Shown here in pieces: positions 24,158 to 32,288 of a stretch of DNA of 64,000 nucleotides. Below the pieces are notes generated by a model. That model did no database searches, had not been told where the DNA came from, and saw nothing but the letters and a program-made list of their open reading frames with translations. The DNA lies in assembly GCF_019396345.1 (NCBI RefSeq), contig NZ_JAHKRM010000039.1, positions 1 to 64,000 on the forward strand. The letters run 5' to 3'. The first letter of the stretch is position 1. The number at the start of each line of letters is the position of its first letter. The DNA comes from Nonomuraea guangzhouensis. GTDB lineage: Bacteria; Actinomycetota; Actinomycetes; Streptosporangiales; Streptosporangiaceae. A program made the translations under genes and the position numbers.

Positions 24158-24616
24158 ATGCGCGGGACCCGAAGGATGCTGGGCGCCATATCGACCACTG
24201 CGGCCCTGATCGCGGGGCTGACCTTCGCCACCACCGGAACCGCCCACGCACAGGGCGCCGCCGACCTGCCCACCAAGACCTTCACCTTCTCAACGGGGCG
24301 GGCGGGCGACTGCACGATGTTCTCGGGCGCCAAATGGATCTTGCGCGCCGACGGCAAGGCCAAGTTCGCCGGCAGGGTCACCAGCAGTGACGACAACGAC
24401 GCCTGGCTGATGTGGGCCAAGCTCAAGGACGGGGACGGCGCCGTGCTCGGCTGGCTGAAGAACTCCCACGCCAACCCCACGAACAGGACCAAGTTCGTGA
24501 TGAACATGCCCAGCCACAACGACTCGTACCGGTGGACGATCGACTACCCCGACGCGGAGTTCGACCCCCGCCTGTTCCCGGCCATCGAGTACATGGCACT
24601 GAGCAGCCACTGCTGA
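24158..24616 (+). CDS. Small secreted protein (DUF6294-like)
   Basis: 152 residues. A Sec signal peptide (RR start, hydrophobic core TTAALIAGLTFATTGTA, cleavage near AHA-QG at ~32) leaves a ~120-residue exported domain. The mature part has KTFTFSTGRAGDCTMFSGAK, SSDDNDAWLMWAKLKDGDGA and a C-terminal MALSSHC; two Cys (in GDC and the last residue) could form a disulfide. From memory it resembles the small secreted actinobacterial family DUF6294, whose role is unknown. It follows the two-component system and could be its target. Confidence 0.72.
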   Translation: MRGTRRMLGAISTTAALIAGLTFATTGTAHAQGAADLPTKTFTFSTGRAGDCTMFSGAKWILRADGKAKFAGRVTSSDDNDAWLMWAKLKDGDGAVLGWLKNSHANPTNRTKFVMNMPSHNDSYRWTIDYPDAEFDPRLFPAIEYMALSSHC

Positions 24617-24644
24617 GCCCGGACCGCCGGCCCTGACGACGGAC

Positions 24645-25178
24645 ATGAGAGCGCGGGCGCTCGGCGGGCTGGGGCTGCTGGCCTCGGCGATGCTCTGCCT
24701 CGCCGGGACCCTGACCGCATCCGCCGAGGTGATGTGGGGGGCCGGCGCATGGGCCGGGGTGGCGGCGACCGCTACGGTGTACCGCGACGTCGCGCGGCAC
24801 GCAGGACGGGGGCGGGCCGCCGTCACACTGGCCCTGCTCGGGGTGGTCGCCTCAGCCTGGATGGTCGAGGCGACCCTGCGGGTCACCGGCGGGCGATGGG
24901 TCGCGGCGCAGTCCGTCCCGCGGCTCGCCTTGGCCTACGCCGCCGCCGTCGGCATCGCGCTGCTGGCCTACGGGCTCGCCCGCGCCGGACTGGTCCGGCC
25001 GGCGGCTGGAGCGGTCATCGCGTCCGCCGCTCTGCTCGGCCCGCTCACCGGCGATCCGGGAGCCCCCTACCTCCTGGGTGCTGGGCCCCTCGGCGCCGCT
25101 CTGCTCGCCGGCGCGATCCGAACACGCATCCCGGCACGGAGGCCGCAGGACGGCCCGGCCGGGGACTCGCCCCCATGA
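24645..25178 (+). CDS. Hypothetical membrane protein, about five helices
   Basis: 177 residues, strongly hydrophobic, with helices such as GGLGLLASAMLCLAGTL, RLALAYAAAVGIALLAYGLA and AAGAVIASAALLGPLTG, and a Pro/Arg-rich cytoplasmic tail. No family recognised. It begins 28 bp after the secreted protein's stop, so it is probably cotranscribed with it. No strong ribosome site is visible before ATG 24645, so translation may start slightly elsewhere. Confidence 0.55.
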   Translation: MRARALGGLGLLASAMLCLAGTLTASAEVMWGAGAWAGVAATATVYRDVARHAGRGRAAVTLALLGVVASAWMVEATLRVTGGRWVAAQSVPRLALAYAAAVGIALLAYGLARAGLVRPAAGAVIASAALLGPLTGDPGAPYLLGAGPLGAALLAGAIRTRIPARRPQDGPAGDSPP

Positions 25179-25215
25179 ACGACCTGCTCCATACGGTACG
25201 AAAGGAAAGATCGTC

Positions 25216-25443
25216 ATGACCAACCCGAACTTCTCCTCGTGGCAGAGCCAGCAGAACGCCAACCAGAACGCGGCCAGGGCGGCCGAGTGGGCGCGCCAAT
25301 CCACTCAGGACTCGGCGCGGCTGGCGCGCCGCTCCGGCCGGTCGAGCTTCGTCGGCAACGTGATCGCACTGCTGATCGTCATCGCCGTCCTCGTCGTCGC
25401 CGCGCCGTTCGTGCTGGAGATCATCGCCCGCGTCGGCTTCTGA
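25216..25443 (+). CDS. Small tail-anchored membrane protein
   Basis: 75 residues from ATG 25216 (AAAGGAAAGA upstream). The first 45 residues are polar and rich in Gln, Asn, Ala and Arg (SSWQSQQNANQNAARAAEWA), likely an amphipathic helix; the C-terminal ~25 form a single hydrophobic anchor (VIALLIVIAVLVVAAPFVLE). No family recognised. Such small proteins may modulate a membrane partner; position after the two-component genes gives no firm clue. Confidence 0.6.
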   Translation: MTNPNFSSWQSQQNANQNAARAAEWARQSTQDSARLARRSGRSSFVGNVIALLIVIAVLVVAAPFVLEIIARVGF

Positions 25444-25563
25444 GGCCTCTGAGGTGACAAGGGAAGTGAAGCTGCATCGACTCCACCATCATGAGGCAGA
25501 GGCACGGCCGCGTCGCCTGAAGGTCATGCCGTGGTGGATGGTCCTCATCGGCGCAGGGCCCGC

Positions 25564-26388
25564 TCAGTCGTCGACGGCCCGTACCCCGGCGGCGATCGGC
25601 TCCAGCCCCGCGACCAGCTCGTCGAGCTCGTCCGCGCTGAGCACGTCGTACGTCGGGGCCGCCAGCTCGTCGGTGAGCGCCTCGATCCGCTGCCTGGTCT
25701 CCCGGCCGGCGGGGGTGAACCCACCGGCGGCGTCCACGAGACCGCGGTCGCGCAGCCCGTCGACGACCGCGGCTAGCTGCGCCTTGGGCAGGTGGTGGAT
25801 CCGGCCGAACTCCTCCGCCCTCATCCCAAGGGAAACAGCCATGAGAACGTGGGACTCGGTGCCGCCGATGCCATGAGCGAGAAGGGCGGCGTTGTGGCCG
25901 TCCCCGCGGTGCTCGCGCAGCAGCGTCGCCGCGTGCCAGAGCCTGGCCACCGGCTCCTCGGGCACGTCGAGCGCCCGCAGCCCGGCGTACAGCACTCGGC
26001 CCTCGGCCGGCGCGCTGAGCGCTGCTCGGGTGGCGAGGTCGGCGGCCCGTACCAGAGCGGGGGAGTCGGCGAGTTCCCCGATCATCTGCCGCAGGGCAGC
26101 GGCGCTGCCCCGTTCGCGCACGGCGATCGCCTCCTGCGGGCTGATCTTCCCCCACACCCAGGGGATGTGGCGCGCCACTTCGCCGTCGGCGAAGTTGTAG
26201 AAGACCGCGTGCACCACCTCGGCCGGTGCCAGGCCCAGCGGCGCGGCCCGGCCCGCGAAGTATCCGTCCCAGTAGTTGCGCATGCCGAGGGCCAGGAACG
26301 CCTCGTTGGGCACCTCGGAGAAGGTGACGGTGGCGATCGGCTCGACGAGTTCGAACATGCGGTGGATCTTGGCCTGTGGGTGCGGCAT
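25564..26388 (-). CDS. SCO6745-family helical protein
   Basis: 274 residues from ATG 26388. The sequence ATVTFSEVPNEAFLALGMRN with NYWDGYFAGRAAPLG and, further on, LLAHGIGGTESHVLMA, matches the actinobacterial SCO6745 family, which combines an N-terminal all-helical half with a C-terminal winged-helix-like segment (GLRDRGLVDAAGGFTPAGRE). Function is unestablished; it may be a regulator-like or ligand-binding protein. No signal or membrane helix. The gene is monocistronic and converges on the small membrane protein at 25216. Confidence 0.8.
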   Translation of the reverse strand: MPHPQAKIHRMFELVEPIATVTFSEVPNEAFLALGMRNYWDGYFAGRAAPLGLAPAEVVHAVFYNFADGEVARHIPWVWGKISPQEAIAVRERGSAAALRQMIGELADSPALVRAADLATRAALSAPAEGRVLYAGLRALDVPEEPVARLWHAATLLREHRGDGHNAALLAHGIGGTESHVLMAVSLGMRAEEFGRIHHLPKAQLAAVVDGLRDRGLVDAAGGFTPAGRETRQRIEALTDELAAPTYDVLSADELDELVAGLEPIAAGVRAVDD

Positions 26389-26764
26389 CGGTGGTCATCT
26401 CCTGTGGTCGTGGCAGCGCCCCTGGCGGGCAGCCTCTCATCCTGGCTACGAACAACGTGGCCCGGATACGACAACTCCGGTCGATAACTCTCGGTCGTGT
26501 GCCGTGCGCCGGTGCTGGCTCGACAAGAACTGCCGCTCGACGTCGTTCATCTCTCCAGGCGGTGCCAACCGCCCCAGCCCTGTCCAGGCAGGAGCCCACT
26601 GGTCAGTCGATCGAGCCTGACTCCTCATGGCCCAACCACGACGAGCGCACCCCGGGAATCCAGCGGGGCACAGAAGACGCTTTAAGCTAACTTTTCACCA
26701 CAAACACGATGATCCGCTTGAAACTCACAAACAACACAAGAGCGGGTGATCAGCAACAAAGCCT
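26389..26764. other. Intergenic region before the amine oxidase gene
   Basis: No gene is supported here. The right part (about 26680-26760) is markedly AT-rich for this genome, with runs such as TTTAAGCTAACTTTTCACC, and probably carries the promoter of the oxidase/Rid operon. It ends in the hairpin at 26765. Confidence 0.5.
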
Positions 26765-26807
26765 CCCAACACTTACCTCCAGCGAAACCTTGGAGGTAAG
26801 TGTTGGG
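26765..26807 (+). promoter_or_regulatory. Perfect 17-bp hairpin covering the ribosome site and start of the amine oxidase
   Basis: Arms 26765-26781 and 26791-26807 are exact reverse complements around a 9-nt loop (GCGAAACCT). The right arm contains GGAGG (26792-26796) and both candidate starts, GTG 26800 and TTG 26803. In mRNA the stem would hide the ribosome binding site; in DNA it would be a 17+17 palindromic operator. Confidence 0.7.
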
Positions 26808-28389
26808 GTACAGCAGACGCGATTTCCTGTCCGCCGTCGGTGTTTCCGGCGGGGCGGGCGCGCTCTTCGCGACTATGGGCGCGCTCGGGCTTGCGCCCTC
26901 CGCCGAGGCGGCCACGAAGGGAACCTTCGGCCCGCCGCAGCCGTCCGACTTCTCGCTCACCGGGCGGTCCGCGAAGAAGGTGGTGATCCTCGGCGCGGGG
27001 ATAGCCGGCCTCACCACGGCGTACGAGCTGGGCAAGGCGGGCTACGACTGCACGATCCTGGAGGCGCTGGACCGGGTCGGCGGCCGGAACTGGACCGTCC
27101 GTGGCGGCGACCGTGTGACCGAGCTCGACGGCTCCACGCAGGTCGCGCAGTTCAGTGACGGCCTCTACCTCAATGCGGGCCCGGCCCGGCTGGCGCAGTG
27201 GATGGTCACCATGGACTACTGTCGCGAGCTCGGCGTGGACCTGGAGGTCTTCACCAACTCCAACGCCCAGGCGTACATCTACCACCAGAGCATGTCGGCC
27301 CCCGTCCGCTGGCGTACCGCCAAGGCCGACGTGTACGGGTACGTCTCGGAGCTGCTGTCGCGGGCGACCGACGCGGGGGCGCTGGACGCCGCCCTCACCG
27401 CGCAGGACAAAGAGCGGCTGATCGCCTTTCTGTCGAGCTTCGGGGCGGTGGGCGACAAGGCGAGCGGATTCAGGTACTCCGCAACCTCCCGGCGCGGCCA
27501 CAGCGTGAACCCGGGGGCGGGCGAGCAGGAGGGTACGGTTCTCGGGCCGGTGCCGTCGCTGTCGGAGGTGCTGGCGAGCGGCGTCGGGCAGCGGTTCGCG
27601 TTCGAGTTCGGCTACGAACAGGCGATGCTGATGTTCCAGCCGGTGGGCGGCATGGACGCGATCCCACGGGCCTTCGCCAACAAGATCGGGCGGCAGCGGA
27701 TCCGGCTGCGGGCCAAGGTCTCCAAGATCACCAATCTGCAGGACGGCGTGGAGGTGGAGTACCAGGACCGCCACGGCCGTACCCAGAAGATCAAGGCGGA
27801 CCTGTGCGTCGCGGCGATGCCCCCGCACATCCTCGCCAAGACCGCGCACAACCTCGGTACGGAGGTCCAGGCCGCCCTCGCCACCCCAACCGTCGCGAAC
27901 GCCGGCAAGATCGGTCTGGAGTACCGCCGCCGCTGGTGGGAGACCGACGAGGACATCTACGGCGGCGTCACCGCCACAGACCTCGATCTGGGCACGATCT
28001 GGTACCCCTCCTACGGGTACGGGACGGCGCGCGGCATGGTCGTCGGCTACTACAACTTCGGCGCCCAGGCCGACGCGTACGCCGCGCTGAAGCCCGCCGA
28101 GCGCGAGCGCCGCGCGATCGAGCAGGGCATGAAGATTCATGGCGCGAAATACCGCGACGAACTGGCGTCGTCGGTGTCCATCGCCTGGAAACTTCAGCCG
28201 CACATCGAGGGCGCGTGGGTGGGTTGGCCGTCCCGGCAGGGCGCGTACCAGCTCCTCGGCAAACCCGCCGGGCACGTGTACTTCGCGGGGGACTGGCTGA
28301 GCTACATGATCGCCTGGCAGGCGGGAGCCCTGGAGTCCGCCCGCAAGGTCGTCACCGAGCTGCACCAGCGCGTCCTGAGCGCCTCCTGA
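26800..28389 (+). CDS. Tat-exported flavin amine / L-amino-acid oxidase
   Basis: 529 residues. The N-terminus has a twin-arginine signal (YSRRDFLSAVG followed by a hydrophobic stretch and PSAEA), so the enzyme is folded in the cytoplasm and exported. The FAD-binding motif VVILGAGIAGLTTAYELGKA starts near residue 64, with ILEALDRVGGRNWTV after it, and the C-terminal flavin motif GHVYFAGDWLSYMIAWQAGA near 490. This is the flavin monoamine oxidase/L-amino-acid oxidase family, producing imines, H2O2 and then ammonia. The start must be GTG 26800 or TTG 26803 because a TAA precedes them; GGAGG spacing favours TTG. It is followed 14 bp later by an exported RidA homologue that could process its imine products. 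Confidence 0.87.
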   Translation: MLGYSRRDFLSAVGVSGGAGALFATMGALGLAPSAEAATKGTFGPPQPSDFSLTGRSAKKVVILGAGIAGLTTAYELGKAGYDCTILEALDRVGGRNWTVRGGDRVTELDGSTQVAQFSDGLYLNAGPARLAQWMVTMDYCRELGVDLEVFTNSNAQAYIYHQSMSAPVRWRTAKADVYGYVSELLSRATDAGALDAALTAQDKERLIAFLSSFGAVGDKASGFRYSATSRRGHSVNPGAGEQEGTVLGPVPSLSEVLASGVGQRFAFEFGYEQAMLMFQPVGGMDAIPRAFANKIGRQRIRLRAKVSKITNLQDGVEVEYQDRHGRTQKIKADLCVAAMPPHILAKTAHNLGTEVQAALATPTVANAGKIGLEYRRRWWETDEDIYGGVTATDLDLGTIWYPSYGYGTARGMVVGYYNFGAQADAYAALKPAERERRAIEQGMKIHGAKYRDELASSVSIAWKLQPHIEGAWVGWPSRQGAYQLLGKPAGHVYFAGDWLSYMIAWQAGALESARKVVTELHQRVLSAS

Positions 28390-28403
28390 GAGGACACCAC
28401 CGC

Positions 28404-29033
28404 ATGAAGATCCGCACTATCGCTCTCTCCGCGGCCGTCGTCCTCGTCTTCGGCACGAGCACGGCTGCCGCCACCCCCACCTGGTCGCCCCGGCCGCAGG
28501 AGGTCAAGCCGTTCCTCCCCGCGGGCAACACCAACCCCGCGATCGCCGACGGAGTGGCGCTCGGAAAGCAGGTGGCCTCGTACACCGCCAGCGGCCTCGG
28601 GCCGGCCGCGGCCAACCCCGCGGCCCCCGCCGACGCTCCCGAACGCTACGTCGACCTCGCCGGCGGAACCCTGCCCCCGGGCGTCACCGTCACCGAGGCC
28701 CAGGCACTCAACGTGCTCAAGCGCATCAAGGCCAACCTCGCCGCGGCCGGGCTGGGCCTCGCCGACGTCGTCTCCATGCGCGCCTACCTGGAGAAGCCTC
28801 CGGGAGCCGAGGCGGCAGACTTCACCGGCTGGAACCGCGCCTACCGTCAGTTCTTCGCCAACACGGACCTGACCACCGGCCAGGCCGTACCCGTCCCGCT
28901 CGGCACAGCATCGCCCGCCCTGCCCATGGAGGTCAACCCCGCCCGCCCGGCCCGCGTGACGATCGAGATCGCCAACCTCCCGGTCGCGGGCTGGCTCGTC
29001 GAGGTGGAGGTCGTCGCCGCGTACAAGCACTGA
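28404..29033 (+). CDS. Exported RidA-family protein
   Basis: 209 residues from ATG 28404. A Sec signal peptide (KIRTIALSAAVVLVFGTSTA, cleavage near AAA-TP) precedes a Rid/YjgF domain: AIADGVALGKQVASYTASGL, TEAQALNVLKRIKANLAAAG, VVSMRAYLEKP and NPARPARVTIEIANLPVAGW-LVEVEV. Rid proteins hydrolyse reactive enamines and 2-imino acids; the usual substrate-binding Arg may be that in NPARPARVTIE. The canonical domain is ~125 residues, so insertions and the signal account for the extra length. It follows the exported amine oxidase in the same operon, and both are exported, so it probably acts on the oxidase's imine products outside the cell (inference). Confidence 0.82.
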   Translation: MKIRTIALSAAVVLVFGTSTAAATPTWSPRPQEVKPFLPAGNTNPAIADGVALGKQVASYTASGLGPAAANPAAPADAPERYVDLAGGTLPPGVTVTEAQALNVLKRIKANLAAAGLGLADVVSMRAYLEKPPGAEAADFTGWNRAYRQFFANTDLTTGQAVPVPLGTASPALPMEVNPARPARVTIEIANLPVAGWLVEVEVVAAYKH

Positions 29034-29059
29034 CCGACCCGGCCGACCCCTGGCCATGA

Positions 29060-30116
29060 TCAGCGCTTGACGTTCCACTTTCGCACCGTTTTGTCCGTCC
29101 CGGTGGTGAAGAGCGCCTGTCCGTCCGCCGTGAACGTGAGGTCGGTGACCTTGCCGGTGTGGCCGGTCAGCGGCGTGAGCCCCTGACCGGTCGCGGCATC
29201 GAACAGAGCCGGTTCGCCCTCCTTCGTCACGGCGGCGATGAGCTTGCCGTCCGGGCTGAACGCCAGATCGCCCCGCACCGTCGCGGTCAGAGTCGCGCGA
29301 ACCTTCCCCGTCGCGAGGTCGAAGAGGCGGACGCCCCCGTCCTTGTCGGTCGCGTACGCCTTGGAGCCGGGCGTGAAGCCGGCGAAGCGCCCGGCCTTGG
29401 CGACCGAAGCCAGCCGTTTCCCGTCGGGCACGCGCCTCAGCTCGAATCCGTCCTTGCCGCCCGGCAGCGTGTCGGCGAGCGTCTTGCCGTCGGGGCTGAT
29501 CCACACCGGGAACCAAGCGTCGCCGTGGCTTTGCCGCCGACCACGTCCCACACCTTCGTCACCCCGCCGGCGGCACCCGTGACCAGCACCTTCCCATCCT
29601 GGCTGAACCCCATGCTCTGGATCCCGTTACGGTGGCCGGTCAACGTGGTCAGCAGCTTGCCCGTCGAGGGGTCCCACAAGCGGATCGGCGCGTCAAAGGA
29701 CTCGGCGACGAGCGTGCTGCCCGTGGCGACGGTCTTGCTGTCCGGGCTGAACGCCACGGCCGCGGACCCCCGATGGCCGGTGAACGAGGCCATGACGTCG
29801 CCACTGCTGGTGTTACGCAGCGAGACGGTCATCGTGCCACCCGAGAGGACACCCATCGACTCGCCATCCACCGTGGTGACTTCGCGCTTGCCGTCGAAGT
29901 AGGTGCCGGCGACCAGGTTGCCGTCCGGGCTGAAGACGACGCGTGGTCCGTGTCGAACGTCGCCACCTTCTGGCCGGTCGATGTGTCCCACAACCTCGCG
30001 ATCCGCGCGGCGGCCTGGTCGACCGGCGGGTCGAGCGTGACCGCCCAGCGGCCGTCGGGGCTCAGCTCGGCGGACTCGATCGAGCCGTCGTCCGCCGCCA
30101 TCGGTTCCGCACCCGG
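29060..30116 (-). pseudogene. WD40-repeat protein, C-terminal part with two frameshifts
   Basis: Three minus-strand frames join into one propeller. IARLWDTSTGQKVATFDTDH ends near 29945; RVVFSPDGNLVAGTYFDGKR through GGVTKVWDVVGGKATATLG runs to about 29525; WISPDGKTLADTLPGG to TGTDKTVRKWNVKR* completes it. Repeats of SPDG and W-D/N spaced by ~42 residues mark the blades. Each join looks like a one- or two-base indel. The N-terminus, probably a kinase or other domain in related proteins, is missing beyond ~30116. It converges on the RidA gene with only 26 bp between stops. Sequencing error is an alternative to decay. Confidence 0.7.
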
Positions 30117-30144
30117 GCCGAGACCCGCCTGAAGATCGCCACCG

Positions 30145-30273
30145 ATCGCGGACGTCTACAACACCATCCGGCGGCACAGCGCAAACGACGGCTTGGCGCC
30201 CATCACATTCGAACGTCACATGATCGAGAAGAGGAAAGCCTCATCGGCCCTACTGAGGACCGCTGTGGCATAG
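30145..30273 (+). pseudogene. IS3-type transposase C-terminal tail
   Basis: Reads IADVYNTIRRHSANDGLAPI, then TFERHMIEKRKA up to a TAG at 30271. The YNxxRRHS...GxxP pattern is the C-terminal end of IS3-family integrase-type transposases. Nothing else of the element remains on either side, so this is a scar. Confidence 0.5.
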
Positions 30274-30295
30274 AACCGCCTCCACGTTTTCAGGG

Positions 30296-30439
30296 GATGA
30301 CAGCCGCTATATCCCCTCCCATCGGCTCCACTTCGCCACAGTCCGCCCCACCGACCACTCCGACATCATCGTGTACAACGATCAGCTCCAACGGCCGACC
30401 TGGGAAGTCCGACCGCACTCATCGATACACATGATTTGA
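30296..30439 (+). pseudogene. Uridine-kinase-like C-terminal tail (copy 1)
   Basis: Encodes DDSRYIPSHRLHFATVRPTD with HSDIIVYNDQLQRPTWEVRP and a stop at 30437. The same segment, with RYIPSQQLYFATARPTDHAD, occurs at 57.6-57.9 kb. RYxPxQxLY...A-D-x-V-x-N-D is the C-terminal end of actinobacterial uridine-kinase-like NTPases. The P-loop half is absent, so it is non-functional. Confidence 0.55.
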
Positions 30440-30558
30440 CAATCGCTCCGCTATGACCAGCGGCGGGAGATGCTGCGTTGATCCAAGTCTTGACGATTGC
30501 TCGTGGCCGGTGCTCATCTAAAGGTGTTCTTCTTCCCGAATGTGAGGAGTCACCCACA

Positions 30559-30852
30559 ATGAAGATCCGCCGATTACATTCCGCTGTACTCGCCGTGGCG
30601 CTGGGCGCCAGTGTCCTGGCTAGTACCGCACCCGCCTTCGCCGCCACCCAGACCAGCGTGGCCGTGGCCGCCGGGGGTTGGCCGACACCGGACTGGTACA
30701 TGCAGGGTCCCTACCAGACCCTGGCCGACTGCGACGTCGCCTACGAGGACGCTGCGCAGAGCGGCCTGTACACCGGGCTCGTCGGCTGTCACTGGTTCCG
30801 CGGGGGCGGCCCTTATATGCCGGGCTTCTACTACGAGGTGTATATCCCCTGA
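30559..30852 (+). CDS. Small secreted protein
   Basis: 97 residues from ATG 30559, with GTGAGGAG nine bases upstream. A Sec signal peptide (MKIRRLHSAVLAVALGASVL, cleavage near AFA-AT at ~29) leaves ~68 residues that are rich in Trp, Tyr and Gly (GGWPTPDWYMQGPYQTLADC, GYHWFRG-like GCHWFRGGGPYMPGFYYEVY). Two Cys could form a disulfide. No family recognised; such proteins are common in actinomycete secretomes. It stands alone and has an AT-rich upstream region (30430-30540). Confidence 0.6.
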   Translation: MKIRRLHSAVLAVALGASVLASTAPAFAATQTSVAVAAGGWPTPDWYMQGPYQTLADCDVAYEDAAQSGLYTGLVGCHWFRGGGPYMPGFYYEVYIP

Positions 30853-31152
30853 TCAAGAGGCGCGCCGGGCAGCGATCAGATCGTCAGGAATCTCGTAGGC
30901 AACTCGTGATCCACAGGTCTTGACGATTGCTCGGCCGACCGCCCTAACTACTCAGGCAAACACAAGTAACACGGCATGAACATCCAGGTCCTGGCCGCTC
31001 CCGCCCTTGCCCGCATAGTGCTGAGACACAGCTGACCGTCTAAGCGGTAGTGGCCAGACATCGCTAACCATCGCCTAGCTGAAATTGAGTAGCCACGCGA
31101 AGGCGAATCCCACTACATCGTTCCGCGAATATCCCGGGCTCAGTGAAACGAC
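30853..31152. other. Intergenic region without supported genes
   Basis: No convincing coding signal or repeat. Composition is less GC-rich than the neighbouring genes. It separates the small secreted protein from the truncated genes at 31.15-32.0 kb. Confidence 0.4.
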
Positions 31153-31410
31153 CTACAGTGCCGCACGTGGCTGCTGTCCATTGTTCGTTGGCTGGGCATC
31201 GTGCACGGACGAGGCGGCCGACTCAGGGTGGCCGGGCTGTTCAGCGCTGTCCTGCTTGGTCAGCAAGGCCTGCGCCACCGCGACGGCGGTGACGGCTTGT
31301 TCGCGCCGCTGTTGTTCGGCGGCCAGCGCCTGACGTAGCCGGTCGGCCTCCTCGGCGTGCGCCGCGGCGGTGCCACGGGCCTGGGCGCGCTCCTGCTCGG
31401 CGGTCGCCAT
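31153..31410 (-). pseudogene. Coiled-coil protein, C-terminal fragment
   Basis: 85 residues rich in Ala, Glu, Gln and Arg (ATAEQERAQARGTAAAHAEE, ADRLRQALAAEQQRREQAVT) predict a long coiled coil, like the tails of plasmid- or ICE-encoded DNA-binding proteins. The frame is cut at about 31410, where an integrase fragment on the other strand begins, so the N-terminal domain that would identify it is lost. Confidence 0.4.
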
Positions 31411-31411
31411 C

Positions 31412-32011
31412 CCGCGCGGCAGCCACCCGTTGACCGACCCGGTCGCCGCCTGGCGCGACTGGCTGGAGGTTCTCGATCAGGCCGGACAGGTAGGCGGGCG
31501 GCTGCTGCGGCGGGTCAACCGGCACGGCACCGTCGGCCCCTCGCTCGGCGCGGACGCGGTCAACGTCGTCGTCCGCGACCTGGCCGTGCGCACCCGCGTG
31601 CCATACGCCGAGACCGTCACCGCGCACAGCCTGCGCGCCGGCGGCGCCACCGTCGCCTACGCCGCCGGCGTCCCAGTCGCCGTCATCGCCAAACACGGCC
31701 GCTGGGCGCCCGCCTCACCCGTCGTGCTGCGGTACATCCGCGCCGTGGATTGCTGGCGAGACAACGCCATGCGCAACGTCGGACTTCAACGCACCCCAGG
31801 CCGGTCCGGACCAGCAGGAAAAGGCGCTGACCAGCGAGGTGGTGACAACGCAAAGGCCCCGCCGGTAGGCGAGGCCCGCACCTACCCACCGAAGCAGGTA
31901 GGGGAATCGAAATGCACGATACGGCCCTCCGCTCCCGAAGGTGCCCCCAGCCCCAAAGTAGGTTCTTGGGCTTGGGACTGGCGGACAGCCGTTGGCGGTA
32001 CCCGCGAGTAA
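31412..32011 (+). pseudogene. Tyrosine recombinase, C-terminal catalytic fragment
   Basis: From about 31412 the frame reads RGSHPLTDPVAAWRDWLEVL, then GADAVNVVVRDLAVRTRVPY, TVTAHSLRAGGATVAYAAGV and VIAKHGRWAPASPVVLRYIR. The H-x-L-R box, the second His region (KHGRW) and Tyr (RYIR) of the catalytic core are present, but the core-binding domain and the first catalytic Arg are absent. The family normally ends soon after ...MRNVGL (about 31795); here a tail of unrelated residues continues to the stop at 32009-32011. It is a non-functional integrase scar next to the toxin locus. Confidence 0.65.
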
Positions 32012-32288
32012 CTTAGCTGGACGCTTCGGCAGGCCGTCCTGCGGTTGATCATTTCCATTCAAGATCTGGACTTGTGGTGTGTTTCCGGTTGTTACCGGGC
32101 GCTAGGAGGCATGCCTACGGTCGTCGGTCATGCCTGCAGAGTTTTTGTCTGATGAGCAGCGGCCGCCACCCCGACGCTGAGCAGAATGCGCTAAATGAGC
32201 AGAACGTATCGTAAAGGATCCGGCGTCACCGCAGGTGGGAGCGGAATGGCGCGACAGTGATCACTCACTGTAATCCGGCGGCAATCGG

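Noticed and set aside
31850..31990. Small hairpins (GCCCCGCC/GGCGAGGC, CTACC/GGTAG) considered as a tRNA-like or att site near the integrase scar
   Set aside because: I could not fold a cloverleaf or find a matching second att copy; the T-arm-like TTCGATTCC on the minus strand lacks the rest of a tRNA.
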